In this document: positions 1 through 8,710 of the stretch, one piece after another
Numbering within the stretch: the stretch's first letter is position 1
Layout: each line of letters opens with the position of its first letter
DNA from: Gammaproteobacteria bacterium
Lineage (GTDB): Bacteria; Pseudomonadota; Gammaproteobacteria; Steroidobacterales; XN24
Assembly: GCA_029287575.1 (NCBI GenBank)
Contig: JARFQW010000022.1
Location: 1-48,045 of the forward strand
Length of the DNA: 48,045 bases
Direction: 5' to 3'
The notes under the pieces: generated by a model
Database searches by the model: none
Seen by the model: only the letters and a program-made list of their open reading frames with translations
What the model was told of the DNA's origin: nothing
Made by a program: the position numbers and the translations under genes

Positions 1-1095
1 CGGCTGCGCCCCCTCGAGGTCGTGGCCGAATTCGACCGCACACTGGCCGACGAGCTGGACCTCATGCGGGAAGCGGCGAACGCTTCCCAGCTGAGGCGCA
101 ATTTCGACGGGTCGCCGCTGCTGTACGTGCCGGAGGTGGACTGGGACCTCAGCAGGCCCGGCGCGCTGGTCATGGAACGTATCGAAGGAATCAACATCGG
201 CCAGATATCCGCGCTCGAGGCCGCCGGCACGGATCTTTCGATCCTCGCCGCGATGGGTGTCGAGATCTTCTTTACGCAGGTCTTCCGGCACAATTTCTTT
301 CATGCCGATATGCATCCCGGCAACATCTTCGTGGACACAGCCAACCCGCGGGCACCGCGCTACATGGCGGTGGACTTCGGAATCGTCGGCACGCTGGATC
401 CGCGCGATCAGCAGTATCTCGCCGAAAATTTCATGGCCTTCTTCAACCGTGACTACCACCGCATCGCGCGGCTGCATATCGATTCTGGCTGGGTCCCGCC
501 GGACACTCGCACCGATCAGCTCGAAAGTGCTTTTCGGACCGTTTGCGAGCCGATCTTCAACCGGCCTCTGAAGGACATCTCCTTCGGACAATTTCTCGTT
601 CGCCTGTTCGCGGCCGCCCGGCGTTTCGACATGCAGGTGCAGCCACAGCTGATCCTGCTGCAGAAGACCCTGCTCAATGTCGAGGGCCTGGGCCGTCAGC
701 TCTATCCCGACCTGGATCTCTGGGAAACCGCCAAGCCCATACTCGAGGAATGGATGCGGGCGCGGGTCAGCGGCCGGGCGGTTCTGGACCGGCTCCGTCA
801 GCAGCTGCCGGAGGTAGGCGAGTCTTTGCAACAGGCACCCCACATCGTGCATGGCCTGCTTGAGCGAGCGGCTGAGGGGCGGCTCGAACTGACCGCCCGC
901 AATCCGGATGCCGCTCGCCTCGCGGCGGCGATGGAAGCCGACAATGCACGCCAGCGCAGCCTGTGGGGCGGTGCTTCCGCGCTGATCGCGGGCGTTCTCT
1001 GGCTGGGACTGGCCGCCGGTCCCGCCTGGGCCGGCTGGCTCGGGGTCGTGGCGGGCGGTCTGCTACTGGGCTTCGGCGGCCGGACACGCCGCTAG
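1..1095 (+). CDS. ubiB: UbiB-family atypical kinase/ATPase, 3' part (5' end outside window)
   Basis: This is the C-terminal 364 residues of an ABC1/ADCK/UbiB protein, a membrane-associated atypical kinase-like ATPase needed for ubiquinone synthesis. The reading frame is open from base 1, so the N-terminal third (family length about 550) lies outside the window. The catalytic HADMHPGN motif is encoded at 301-324, followed by the metal-binding DFG in [11 protein letters not shown] (about 373-405). Two hydrophobic segments close the protein (about 970-1075), as in proteobacterial UbiB, where they anchor it to the inner membrane. It converges on the next gene with a 6-base gap. The family call is strong; the exact role in Q synthesis is taken from the family. 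Confidence 0.93.
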   Translation, partial: RLRPLEVVAEFDRTLADELDLMREAANASQLRRNFDGSPLLYVPEVDWDLSRPGALVMERIEGINIGQISALEAAGTDLSILAAMGVEIFFTQVFRHNFFHADMHPGNIFVDTANPRAPRYMAVDFGIVGTLDPRDQQYLAENFMAFFNRDYHRIARLHIDSGWVPPDTRTDQLESAFRTVCEPIFNRPLKDISFGQFLVRLFAAARRFDMQVQPQLILLQKTLLNVEGLGRQLYPDLDLWETAKPILEEWMRARVSGRAVLDRLRQQLPEVGESLQQAPHIVHGLLERAAEGRLELTARNPDAARLAAAMEADNARQRSLWGGASALIAGVLWLGLAAGPAWAGWLGVVAGGLLLGFGGRTRR

Positions 1096-1101
1096 CGGAA
1101 C

Positions 1102-3819
1102 TCAGGCGACGGCGAAGTGATCCGGCTGCGCCAGCACCGCTTCGAGTTCGTTCAGTGTCAGCGGCGGGCTGAACAGGTAGCCCTGAAATACCCCGCATTC
1201 CCGGTTCCGGAAAAAGGCGAGCTGCGCGCTGGTCTCCACACCCTCCACAACGAGCTCCTTGCGCATGGCACTTGCCAGCGCAATGATCGCGTCGGCTCCG
1301 GTCACCGCGTCGTCGTTGTCGGGAACGCCGTGAACGAAGCTGCGGTCGACTTTCATGGCGTGAATCGGCAGGCATCTCAGAACGCCCAGGCCCGAGTAAC
1401 CGGTGCCGAAGTCGTCGATTACAAGCCTCACGCCCAGGCTCGCGAGCTTGGCCAGGGCATCGTGGGCCGCGGCACCGGGCGCGCCGAGAAGGCTTTCGGT
1501 GATCTCCAGTTCGAGACTGCCTGGCGGCAGATTATGGCGCCGAAGCAGACGCTGGACATCGCGGGGAAAACGCTCGTGACAGAACTGCCGGGGCGCAATG
1601 TTGACGGCGATCCGGCAGTCCTCTTGATGCCGCTCCCTCCAGGCGCCCAGCGTCCGGCAGGCCTCCTCCAGGACCCAGCCACCCAGATCGAGAATCAGGC
1701 CGCTCTCCTCTGCCAGGGGGATAAACTCGTTCGGCCCCAGCAGGCCCCGGTCCGGATGACGCCATCGCAGCAGGGCTTCCGCGCCGATGATACGGCCGCT
1801 GTCGGCATCCACCTGTGGCTGATAGTGGAGCTCGAGTTCGCTCTTGGAAATCGCCTGCGCCAGGTCCGCGGACAGGCGCATTCGATCCTGTGCCGACGGG
1901 TCGCCCGGTGTTCGGTAAAACGCGTGTCCGGCGTGGCGTCCGTCCTTGGAACGGTACATGGCCGAGTCGGCGTTGTGCAGTACCTCCTCGGCGGTGGCGC
2001 CGTCCTGGGGATACCGGGCGATGCCGATACTCACGGCAATCGACGCCTCTGCTCCATTGATGGAGTAGGGACGGGCCAGCGCCGCCTCTACGCGTCCCGC
2101 AACGTCCGAGAGTTCCGCGTCCGTCACGAGGCCGGGGAGCAGCACGGTGAACTCGTCGCCGCCCAGCCGGCCCACCGTATCCACGTCCTCCCTGACGGTC
2201 CGCACCAGGCGCTCCGCGACCTGCCTGAGCAGATAGTCGCCGGCGGCATGGCCGACCGTGTCGTTGATCATCTTGAAATCATCGAGGTCCGCGTACAGCA
2301 CGGCGCCGCCGAATCCGTCCCGCTGGGCCCGGGACACCTCCGTCTCAAGACGCTGCCGGAACAACACACGGTTCGGCAGGGATGTCATGGGGTCGAAGTG
2401 GGCCTGCTGGAATAGCCGCCGTTCGCGCTCGATCGTGGCCAGCGCCACCGCAAGCCGATCAGCGAAGCTCCGGACCGCTTCAAGGCGCTCCCGCCAGCCA
2501 TGCTCCGGCTGCTCGACGGCTATGAACCCATTGAGTACGCCGTGGTCCGCCACCGGCATAAGAAACGTCGCCCGGCCGGTTGCGCGGGACGCCACGCCCG
2601 ATAGCGGATCCGGCAATCGGCAAGGGTCACCCTCCAGACAGCCAGCCGGCGTCTCTTCCAGCTGGGCGACAAACCGGCGGCTCACTACGCAGGGCAGGCC
2701 GTTCGACAGCATCTCGCCGTCCTGAATGGACGCCAGCCAGCGATGCCCGGAGCGAAGCACGATAGCCAGCCAGCCAGCCCCGGTCACCTCGCGGATTCTC
2801 GCCAGTGCCGCAGGCACCAACGAATCGGTCTCCGGGCTGGTCAGAATCAGACGATCGAACTCGGAGAGATTCTTCAGCGCGGCAAACTGGCGGCCGAGGC
2901 GTTCAGCCATCGTATTGAACGAAGCGCCGAGCTGTTCGAACTCGTCCCGGCTGCGGACGCTTACCCGGCGGGCGAAGTCACCCGAGGCCATGCGGCCGGT
3001 CGCGTCCAGCAGCTCGCCCAGAGGATCGACTGTCTTGCGGATCTGGGCGAACGTCAGCAAGAGCACCACGGCGATGATCAGCGGCGCCAGCAAGGGACTG
3101 AGCTCCAGGCCGAGTCCGGTTTCCAGAACCAGCCGCCGCGGCCGGTAGGAAGTGAACGTCCAGGCCGTTGCGGAGAATGCCTGGAGATCGGCTTGCCAGC
3201 GGCCCGAAATGGCATCCGCGCCATCTGCTTCGGCGCTACCCTCCGCGGACAGCCGGCCCGGGGTGCGGGTGGTAAGAGCCCATAGCTCCTCACTGGACAA
3301 ACGCTCGGAGCAAAACAGAAACTGCCCGGCCGTGTCGGAGACACACATCCCGGTGCCCTCGGGCAAGGTCCGGGCCGACTGCCACAGATACTCGCCGCGG
3401 ACGGTCGCCTTCTCGTACTTCCCGCCGGCCACCAGGCGCACGAGATGCACGGCCTCGCCGGGTCCCGTGACCAGAAGGATCCGGCCTTCCCGCAGGTGCC
3501 GGGCGGCGGTCGCCGGATCACGAACGCGAGCGCCGCCGAGCAGGCGGCCGAGATTACCCGAACGAGTGACGCCCGCAAACCGGAGCATATCGGCCTCCGC
3601 ACCGTCGGTCTGGAGCCGCTCGGCAAGAATTTCCAGCCGCTCCAGCGCTGCCGAGCCGACGTTTCGGCTCAGCACATCCAGCTCGAGACCGGCTTGATCC
3701 AGGACGTTGTTCTTCATGCGCCAGGCTGAAAGCCCGGCGCTCACGATGACGGGAATGACCGCAGAAAGCGCAAACAGCAGAAAAATACGCCGTGTAACCC
3801 TGTTACGGATCGTAAACAA
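1102..3819 (-). CDS. Membrane-bound GGDEF-EAL cyclic-di-GMP signalling protein (HAMP, GAF-like)
   Basis: This 905-residue protein makes and/or degrades cyclic di-GMP. Order of parts: TM helix about 12-34, periplasmic sensor about 35-235, TM helix about 240-260, HAMP about 258-312, GAF-like region about 325-465, GGDEF about 475-640 and EAL about 655-895. The GGDEF active site is intact at 553-557. The inhibitory site five residues upstream reads EDVD instead of RxxD, so product inhibition may be absent. EAL residues are all present: E681, N740, E775, DD802-803, K823, E859 and Q879, so the phosphodiesterase half should be active. The start is TTG at 3819, because an in-frame stop lies 11 codons upstream and no ATG precedes the first TM helix. 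The signal sensed is unknown. Confidence 0.92.
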   Translation of the reverse strand: MFTIRNRVTRRIFLLFALSAVIPVIVSAGLSAWRMKNNVLDQAGLELDVLSRNVGSAALERLEILAERLQTDGAEADMLRFAGVTRSGNLGRLLGGARVRDPATAARHLREGRILLVTGPGEAVHLVRLVAGGKYEKATVRGEYLWQSARTLPEGTGMCVSDTAGQFLFCSERLSSEELWALTTRTPGRLSAEGSAEADGADAISGRWQADLQAFSATAWTFTSYRPRRLVLETGLGLELSPLLAPLIIAVVLLLTFAQIRKTVDPLGELLDATGRMASGDFARRVSVRSRDEFEQLGASFNTMAERLGRQFAALKNLSEFDRLILTSPETDSLVPAALARIREVTGAGWLAIVLRSGHRWLASIQDGEMLSNGLPCVVSRRFVAQLEETPAGCLEGDPCRLPDPLSGVASRATGRATFLMPVADHGVLNGFIAVEQPEHGWRERLEAVRSFADRLAVALATIERERRLFQQAHFDPMTSLPNRVLFRQRLETEVSRAQRDGFGGAVLYADLDDFKMINDTVGHAAGDYLLRQVAERLVRTVREDVDTVGRLGGDEFTVLLPGLVTDAELSDVAGRVEAALARPYSINGAEASIAVSIGIARYPQDGATAEEVLHNADSAMYRSKDGRHAGHAFYRTPGDPSAQDRMRLSADLAQAISKSELELHYQPQVDADSGRIIGAEALLRWRHPDRGLLGPNEFIPLAEESGLILDLGGWVLEEACRTLGAWRERHQEDCRIAVNIAPRQFCHERFPRDVQRLLRRHNLPPGSLELEITESLLGAPGAAAHDALAKLASLGVRLVIDDFGTGYSGLGVLRCLPIHAMKVDRSFVHGVPDNDDAVTGADAIIALASAMRKELVVEGVETSAQLAFFRNRECGVFQGYLFSPPLTLNELEAVLAQPDHFAVA

Positions 3820-4007
3820 GAGTAAACAGCCGGTAACTGTCTAGCCGCGCCCGCCGCTGGGCCGGCAGAGAGAAACGAAACCGCCGGCTTGCCGGCAGCG
3901 GTGCTCGGGCTTGCGCGCGTCCTGGAGCATGGCCCTCGCCCGCAAAACGGGCTGCTACGCGGATCCTTCCGCGGGAAATCCATCGTAGAGGGTCGCGCGG
4001 ATCCCGG

Positions 4008-4025
4008 GTGTGACGGGCGTCACAC
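4008..4025. promoter_or_regulatory. Perfect CRP/Clp/Vfr-type palindrome TGTGA-N6-TCACA
   Basis: The sequence TGTGACGGGCGTCACA (4009-4024, with an extra G:C pair outside) matches the CRP-family consensus in all ten conserved bases. It lies 189 bases upstream of the GGDEF-EAL start and 43 bases past the methyltransferase stop. No run of T follows on either strand, so it does not look like a terminator. In this gammaproteobacterial setting the reader could be CRP, Vfr or the c-di-GMP-responsive Clp; which one is inference. Confidence 0.5.
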
Positions 4026-4067
4026 GGCCTGCGGTATCCCGGGCCTGAGTGCGGGCCGGGTCCGCGA

Positions 4068-4694
4068 TCAGGTGGGTCTGGCCCACCCCCAGTAGTTAAA
4101 CGTTGCCGGACGCCAGCCGGGCAGATACAGCGTTTCCAGCGACTCGATAGAGAAGCCGGCTGCCGCTATCTCGTGCGGCGGATCGAGCGTGAGCTGGCAG
4201 CCGCCCGACACGCGCCGCCACAACGGATTGAGGCGGCCCTGCCAGCGGCGCACACCGGCATCCGGGGCCACACCGTGCTCCACGAATATCAGACGCCCGC
4301 GAGGCTTGAGCACGCGACGCATTTCGTCCAGCGCAGCAACGGCCTCGGGAATCGAGCACAGCGTGTAGGTCATGACCACGGTATCCACGCTCCGGCTGGA
4401 CAGGGGTATCGCTTCGGCCCCGCTCGGTATCTCGATGACCGGGAATTCCGCTTCGCCTATGGCTGGGCGCGCCATCTCCAGCAGCGCCGCCGAGGGTTCC
4501 AGCGCCAGGAGTTCGGTTACGACCCCCGGGTCGTACCAGGGCAGGTTATGGCCCGACCCGAAACCGACTTCGAGAACACGGCCACTGGCACCGGGGACGA
4601 CCTTGCCCCGCTGCCGCTCGATCGGACGGGAGGCGCATGTGGCGTGAATCAGCCTGGGAAGTACGTGGCGGGTATAGAACTGCTGCACGGACAT
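4068..4694 (-). CDS. Class I SAM-dependent methyltransferase (UbiE/Methyltransf_11-like)
   Basis: The 208-residue protein has the SAM-binding motif I VLEVGFGSGHN at residues 40-50, an acidic residue after strand 2 (ALEPS), and the post-motif segment VLKPRGRLIFVEHG at 128-141. These are typical of small-molecule or lipid methyltransferases of the UbiE/COQ5 fold. The substrate cannot be read from sequence. The gene starts 30 bases after the exported DsrE gene, on the same strand, with a GGGGG ribosome site before ATG. It may therefore be the last gene of the trp transcript, although nothing ties it to tryptophan chemically. Confidence 0.82.
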   Translation of the reverse strand: MSVQQFYTRHVLPRLIHATCASRPIERQRGKVVPGASGRVLEVGFGSGHNLPWYDPGVVTELLALEPSAALLEMARPAIGEAEFPVIEIPSGAEAIPLSSRSVDTVVMTYTLCSIPEAVAALDEMRRVLKPRGRLIFVEHGVAPDAGVRRWQGRLNPLWRRVSGGCQLTLDPPHEIAAAGFSIESLETLYLPGWRPATFNYWGWARPT

Positions 4695-4724
4695 CGTGCC
4701 CCCTGCCAGTGGAATCGGGCGGTC

Positions 4725-5264
4725 TCAGGGGATGAGGCGGTAGCCCTCGTCCTGAAGGCGGACTACCGCGGTCATCGCCGAAAGCGCCAGCTGCACCGGG
4801 CCGGCAATCTCCTCCGGGGCATACCGGCGGAATCCGGCGGTCTGTCCACAAAGGTAGATGGGAACACCCGCCTCCGCGAGAGATTCCAGCAGCAGCCGGT
4901 CCGGGTTGACGGTATCGAAGCGTTCCCAGTAGGCATCGTCATCGAGCACGGCGCGACTGGCGTCACCGTGCAGCACCAGCGCGGCGGCGAGACGGTCAGC
5001 CGGAACACCGGCCCGGACGTGCATGTTCAGGTATCGCGCGACGCTCGTGATGCGCGGATTCGGCGCCGCCGGATCGGCCGGCGCCCAAGCGACATCGAAC
5101 AGCGCGCGCAGAACTCCGGCTTCCGGCGCTCCCAGCTTGGCCCCGGCAACCGGATAAACCGGGCCGAAATCCTCGATCACCGGCCCGGTCTCGGGTTCAG
5201 CGGCGGCCCCGCCGCCAGAAACCGTGACCAGGGCCAGCGCGATTCCGGTCGTCAAGAGTCGCAT
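4725..5264 (-). CDS. Exported DsrE-family protein, coupled to trpA
   Basis: The product has 179 residues and starts with a signal peptide (MRLLTTGIALALVTVSGGGAAA). The mature part has the DsrE/DsrF-like pattern: a conserved asparagine-histidine stretch (LNMHVRAG), LALVLHGD-like strands and a single cysteine in GVPIYLCGQTA, as in periplasmic DsrE-like proteins that may handle sulfur or redox chemistry. The start is chosen because ATG at 5262-5264 overlaps the trpA stop by one base (TAATG), which implies translational coupling. A longer reading frame upstream is only trpA read in another frame. Why an exported sulfur-relay-like protein is tied to the tryptophan operon is not known to me. Confidence 0.8.
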   Translation of the reverse strand: MRLLTTGIALALVTVSGGGAAAEPETGPVIEDFGPVYPVAGAKLGAPEAGVLRALFDVAWAPADPAAPNPRITSVARYLNMHVRAGVPADRLAAALVLHGDASRAVLDDDAYWERFDTVNPDRLLLESLAEAGVPIYLCGQTAGFRRYAPEEIAGPVQLALSAMTAVVRLQDEGYRLIP

Positions 5265-6049
5265 TACGCCGCCTCCGGCCGCAGGGCGGCCAGAAACTCC
5301 GCCGGATCCGAACCCTGCTCGAGAGCCTCCACCAGCGCTGAGCCGACGACGACGCCGGGCACGACCCGCCCGATGTCTGCCACCTGCTCGGCGCTGCGCA
5401 CGCCGAAACCCGCGCACACGGGCACCGGCGAAACCGACTGGGCCCGGGCCAGATAGTCATGGAAACCACCGCCCGACCCGCTGGCGCCACCGGTAATGCC
5501 CGTGACCGTGACCGCGTAGAGGAAACCCCGGCTACGGGCTGCGGCGCGCTCGAGTCGGTCCGGCGGCGTCACCGGGCTGACGAGCTGGACGAGGGCCAGT
5601 CCCCGGTCCGAAAGGGCCGCATCCAGGTCATCACACTCCTCCAGCGGCAGGTCCGGCACGATAAAGCCGGCGACCCCCGCCTGTTCCGCCCGGGCGGCCA
5701 GACGCTCGTAGCCCATCGCCAGAAGCGGGTTGAGATAGCTCATGAGGAGGACCGGCGCCTGGAGGTGTTCGCGAACCGCCGCCACCTGATCCAGTATCCA
5801 ACCCAGGGTCACGCCGGCCTCGAGCGCGCGCCGGGATGCCTTTTGAATCGTGAGGCCGTCGGCCATCGGATCGGTGAAGGGCACACCGATTTCAACCACA
5901 TCGGCACTCCGTGCAATCTTCAGCAGATCGTCGGCGAAGCCGTCCCTGGACGGAAACCCGGCCGTGAGATAGGCCACCAGCGCCGTGCGGCCCGATTCGT
6001 TAGCCTCGTGTATGGCGGCGCGAATGCGTTCGTGGGCGGGGACAGTCAT
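5264..6049 (-). CDS. trpA: Tryptophan synthase alpha subunit
   Basis: TrpA (261 residues) cleaves indole-3-glycerol phosphate to indole and glyceraldehyde 3-phosphate in the cytoplasmic alpha2-beta2 complex. The catalytic Glu lies in VVEIGVPFTDP and the catalytic Asp in DPMADGLTIQ. The phosphate loop follows in GITGGASG and GFGVRSAEQ. The length fits the family (about 265). Its ATG overlaps the trpB stop (ATGA), and its own stop overlaps the next start. It is the sixth step-enzyme gene in the seven-gene trp operon. Confidence 0.97.
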   Translation of the reverse strand: MTVPAHERIRAAIHEANESGRTALVAYLTAGFPSRDGFADDLLKIARSADVVEIGVPFTDPMADGLTIQKASRRALEAGVTLGWILDQVAAVREHLQAPVLLMSYLNPLLAMGYERLAARAEQAGVAGFIVPDLPLEECDDLDAALSDRGLALVQLVSPVTPPDRLERAAARSRGFLYAVTVTGITGGASGSGGGFHDYLARAQSVSPVPVCAGFGVRSAEQVADIGRVVPGVVVGSALVEALEQGSDPAEFLAALRPEAA

Positions 6050-7299
6050 TCGGCGTCTCCTTCCCGCACCCCTGGCGGGAACTTGGCCAAAGTCGGCATA
6101 TCCTTGTCTCCCCGGCCGGACAGGCCGATCAGGATGCGGCCCCCGGGATGCTCAGCGGCCCAGCGCCTGGCACCGGCAAACGCATGGGCCGTTTCCAGGG
6201 CGGGTAGGATGCCTTCCAGTGAACAGCACTCATCCAGCGCCGCCAGGGCGTCGGTATCGGAAATCCACTCGTAGCGGACCCGGCCGACCGTGTGGAGAAA
6301 GGCGTGTTCCGGACCCACGCCCGGGTAGTCAAGACCGGCGGACACGGAGTGAGTTTCCTGAACCTGGCCGTGCTCGTCGTGCAGCAGAAGCGAGTAGCTC
6401 CCGTGCAGCACGCCCGGGCGGCCGAAGTTGATGGTTGCCGAGTTGTCACCGAGTTCTGCGCCGTGACCGCCAGCCTCGAAACCGAGGATAGCCACGTCGG
6501 GATCCCCCAGGAATCCGTGAAAAAGGCCAATGGCATTGGACCCGCCGCCGACGCATGCGGCCACCATGTCGGGAAGCGCGCCGGCCCGTTCCAGGATCTG
6601 CTTCCTGGCTTCGTCGCCAATGACCCGGTGAAACTCGCGAACGAGGTACGGATAGGGATGCGGTCCGACCGCCGATCCCAGCAGGTAGTAGGTTCCCTCC
6701 GGGTCGGACACCCAGTCGCGCAGAGCCTCGTCAATCGCGGCGCGCAGGGTCTGGTCACCGGACGTGACCGGCACGACCTCGGCGCCGAGGCGCCGCATGC
6801 GGTCGACGTTGGGGGACTGCCGCTCGCAGTCGATGGCGCCCATGTAGACGATACAGGGCAATCCCACACGGGCACAGGCGGCGGCCGACGCCACGCCGTG
6901 CTGACCGGCGCCGGTTTCCGCCACGATACGCTTCGCGCCGAGCGCCTTCGCGAGCATCGCCTGCCCGAGAGCATTGTTTATCTTGTGGGCCCCGGTATGC
7001 GCCAGGTCCTCGCGCTTGAGCCACACTTCCGCTCCCCAGGCCCGGCCTAGCCCCGGCGCCGGCGTCAGCGGCGTTTCACGGCCGACCCAGTCCCTGAGTT
7101 CCGCCGCCAGGCAGCCTCGAAACCCCTCGTCATGCAAATAACGCTTCACGCCCGCTTCCAGGCGATCCAGAGCCGGCACGAGCGTCTCGGGAACATAGCG
7201 GCCGCCAAAGGGGCCGAATCGCCCACGCTCATCCGGTAGCCGTCCGGCCAGCAGGTCGTCGAGACCCGGACCGTCTTCCAACAGGGGGGCAGCACTCAT
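6046..7299 (-). CDS. trpB: Tryptophan synthase beta subunit
   Basis: TrpB (417 residues) is the PLP enzyme that joins indole and serine to give tryptophan. The PLP lysine lies in HTGAHKINNALGQAM and the phosphate-binding loop in GGGSNAIG. The N-terminal signature RGRFGPFGGRYVPETL supports the start at 7299, which has TGAGGAT as ribosome site; in-frame sequence further upstream is trpF read in another frame. The gene is 11 bases after trpF and overlaps trpA by four bases. It is about 20 residues longer than E. coli TrpB at the N-terminus. Confidence 0.97.
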   Translation of the reverse strand: MSAAPLLEDGPGLDDLLAGRLPDERGRFGPFGGRYVPETLVPALDRLEAGVKRYLHDEGFRGCLAAELRDWVGRETPLTPAPGLGRAWGAEVWLKREDLAHTGAHKINNALGQAMLAKALGAKRIVAETGAGQHGVASAAACARVGLPCIVYMGAIDCERQSPNVDRMRRLGAEVVPVTSGDQTLRAAIDEALRDWVSDPEGTYYLLGSAVGPHPYPYLVREFHRVIGDEARKQILERAGALPDMVAACVGGGSNAIGLFHGFLGDPDVAILGFEAGGHGAELGDNSATINFGRPGVLHGSYSLLLHDEHGQVQETHSVSAGLDYPGVGPEHAFLHTVGRVRYEWISDTDALAALDECCSLEGILPALETAHAFAGARRWAAEHPGGRILIGLSGRGDKDMPTLAKFPPGVREGDAE

Positions 7300-7310
7300 A
7301 CGGAGTATCC

Positions 7311-7901
7311 TCAGTTGCGGGCGGCCGTTCTCGCGGCCGCGATGAAATCGTGAATTTTTGCCGGATCTTTGACGCCGCGGCTCGCCTCGACTCCGGAGCT
7401 GACGTCCACGCCCCACGGCCGTACCCGAACCACCGCCGAGGCTACATTCTCGGGGGACAAACCGCCGGCGAGGATCACATCGGTCCGGCCCGCGAGATCC
7501 GCGGCCTCCGCCCAGTCGGCCACCTCTCCGGAGCCGCTCACGGGCCCCTCGAACAACAGTCGGGGCGGCAGCGGATCCGGCCGCTCCCGACCCGCCCTGA
7601 GAACCGGGACGACCGTGCCGGGGCCGTCAGGCAGTGACTCGACATCAGCGAAGTCGGTCTGCACCCAGTCAGGACGAAAATCCCGTCGCACGGCTTCGGC
7701 AAGGGCGGCCGGGGGGTGCCGCATAACCGCGACCCGCAGCATTTTTTCCGGTAATTCCCGCGCCAGCTCCAGCGCCCGCGGAACATCCACCTGGCGCGGC
7801 GAAGGCGCGAAAACGAATCCGATGGCGTCGGCACCCGCCGCCACCGCAGCCGCAACGCCTTCGGCCGAGGTGAGGCCACAGATCTTCACGAAAAGGCTCA
7901 A
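7311..7901 (-). CDS. trpF: Phosphoribosylanthranilate isomerase
   Basis: TrpF (196 residues) catalyses the Amadori rearrangement of N-(5'-phosphoribosyl)anthranilate. The catalytic Cys lies in VKICGLTS and the catalytic Asp in WGVDVSSGVE, both intact. The predicted start is TTG at 7901, whose bases overlap the trpC stop (TTGA), with AAGGCGG about 9 bases upstream. A GTG four codons downstream (7889) is the only serious alternative and would leave just KICGLT at the N-terminus. TrpF is a separate protein here, not fused to TrpC as in E. coli. Confidence 0.94.
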   Translation of the reverse strand: MSLFVKICGLTSAEGVAAAVAAGADAIGFVFAPSPRQVDVPRALELARELPEKMLRVAVMRHPPAALAEAVRRDFRPDWVQTDFADVESLPDGPGTVVPVLRAGRERPDPLPPRLLFEGPVSGSGEVADWAEAADLAGRTDVILAGGLSPENVASAVVRVRPWGVDVSSGVEASRGVKDPAKIHDFIAAARTAARN

Positions 7902-8710
7902 CCGGACACCGCCTTGCGGCCGGCATCCAGCATCTCCGCCAGCAGGACCTCGGGCCGGGAGCTGCGCATCAGTGCGCTGCCGACGAGCGCAAGGTCATAT
8001 CCGTGGCGGGCGACCGCGGCCGCATCCTCCGGACCATCCAGGCCGCTCTCGGCCACCCGGGGCCAGCCAGACGGAAAGCTCGGGGCAAGTTGTCTCAGGC
8101 GCTCGGGATCGACCGCCAGGGTGCGAAGATCCCGGCTGTTCAGCCCGATGAGGACCTGTCCCGGCACGCCTTCCGCGAGACGCGCGGCCCGCTCGAGGTC
8201 GGACTCGTCGAAGGCTTCCAGAAGCAGGAACAGTCCCTGCTCGCTTGCGCAGCTCAGCAGGTCGATCAGGTTGGGATCATCCAGCATCGCCACGATGATG
8301 AGGACGCCGCCGGCCCCGGCGGCCCGGGCCTCGAGGACCTGATACGGGTCCACGAGGAAGTCCTTGCGCATGGCCGGGACCGCCGGGCTCCCCAGTCCGG
8401 CGGCGACATCCGCGAGGTCGGTGAGAGAGCCGCCGAACCGGTCCGGCTCGGTGAGCACGGAGATGGCTGAGGCCCCGCCGGCCCGATAGGCCTCGGCTTG
8501 TTCCAGGGCATCGGCGCCGGCGGACAGGGGGCCGGCGGACGGCGAGGCGCGCTTCACCTCGGCAATGATGCCAAACCCGTCCCAGGCCAGCGCCGGGGGC
8601 GACGGCAATTCATGGCAGCGGCGGACCAGCTCCGCCTCCGGATGCCGGCTCCGGGATGCCTGCATCCGCCTTCTCGAGGCAGCCGCCATCGTGGTCAGAA
8701 AATCGGTCAT
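7898..8710 (-). CDS. trpC: Indole-3-glycerol phosphate synthase
   Basis: TrpC (270 residues) closes the indole ring from 1-(o-carboxyphenylamino)-1-deoxyribulose 5-phosphate. Family landmarks are visible: GIIAEVKRASPSAG near the N-terminus with the catalytic Lys, MRKDFLVDPYQV, LLEAFDESDLERA, IGLNSRDLRT, and the phosphate site ESGLDGPED followed by ALVGSALMRS. The ATG at 8710 overlaps the trpD stop (ATGA), and the stop overlaps the trpF TTG start, so the three genes should be translationally coupled. Confidence 0.96.
   Translation of the reverse strand: MTDFLTTMAAASRRRMQASRSRHPEAELVRRCHELPSPPALAWDGFGIIAEVKRASPSAGPLSAGADALEQAEAYRAGGASAISVLTEPDRFGGSLTDLADVAAGLGSPAVPAMRKDFLVDPYQVLEARAAGAGGVLIIVAMLDDPNLIDLLSCASEQGLFLLLEAFDESDLERAARLAEGVPGQVLIGLNSRDLRTLAVDPERLRQLAPSFPSGWPRVAESGLDGPEDAAAVARHGYDLALVGSALMRSSRPEVLLAEMLDAGRKAVSG

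Noticed and set aside
1117-2415. 432-codon open frame on the plus strand opposite the GGDEF-EAL gene
   Set aside because: High GC content keeps antisense frames open. The product has no domain-like pattern, and the minus-strand gene has all its catalytic motifs.
4008-4025. The TGTGACG/CGTCACA palindrome as a transcription terminator
   Set aside because: The stem is 7 pairs and no T-run follows on either strand, so a protein-binding site is the better reading.
4173-5456. 427-codon plus-strand frame across the methyltransferase, DsrE and trpA genes
   Set aside because: It runs antisense through three well-supported genes and its composition is Arg/Gly/His-rich noise.
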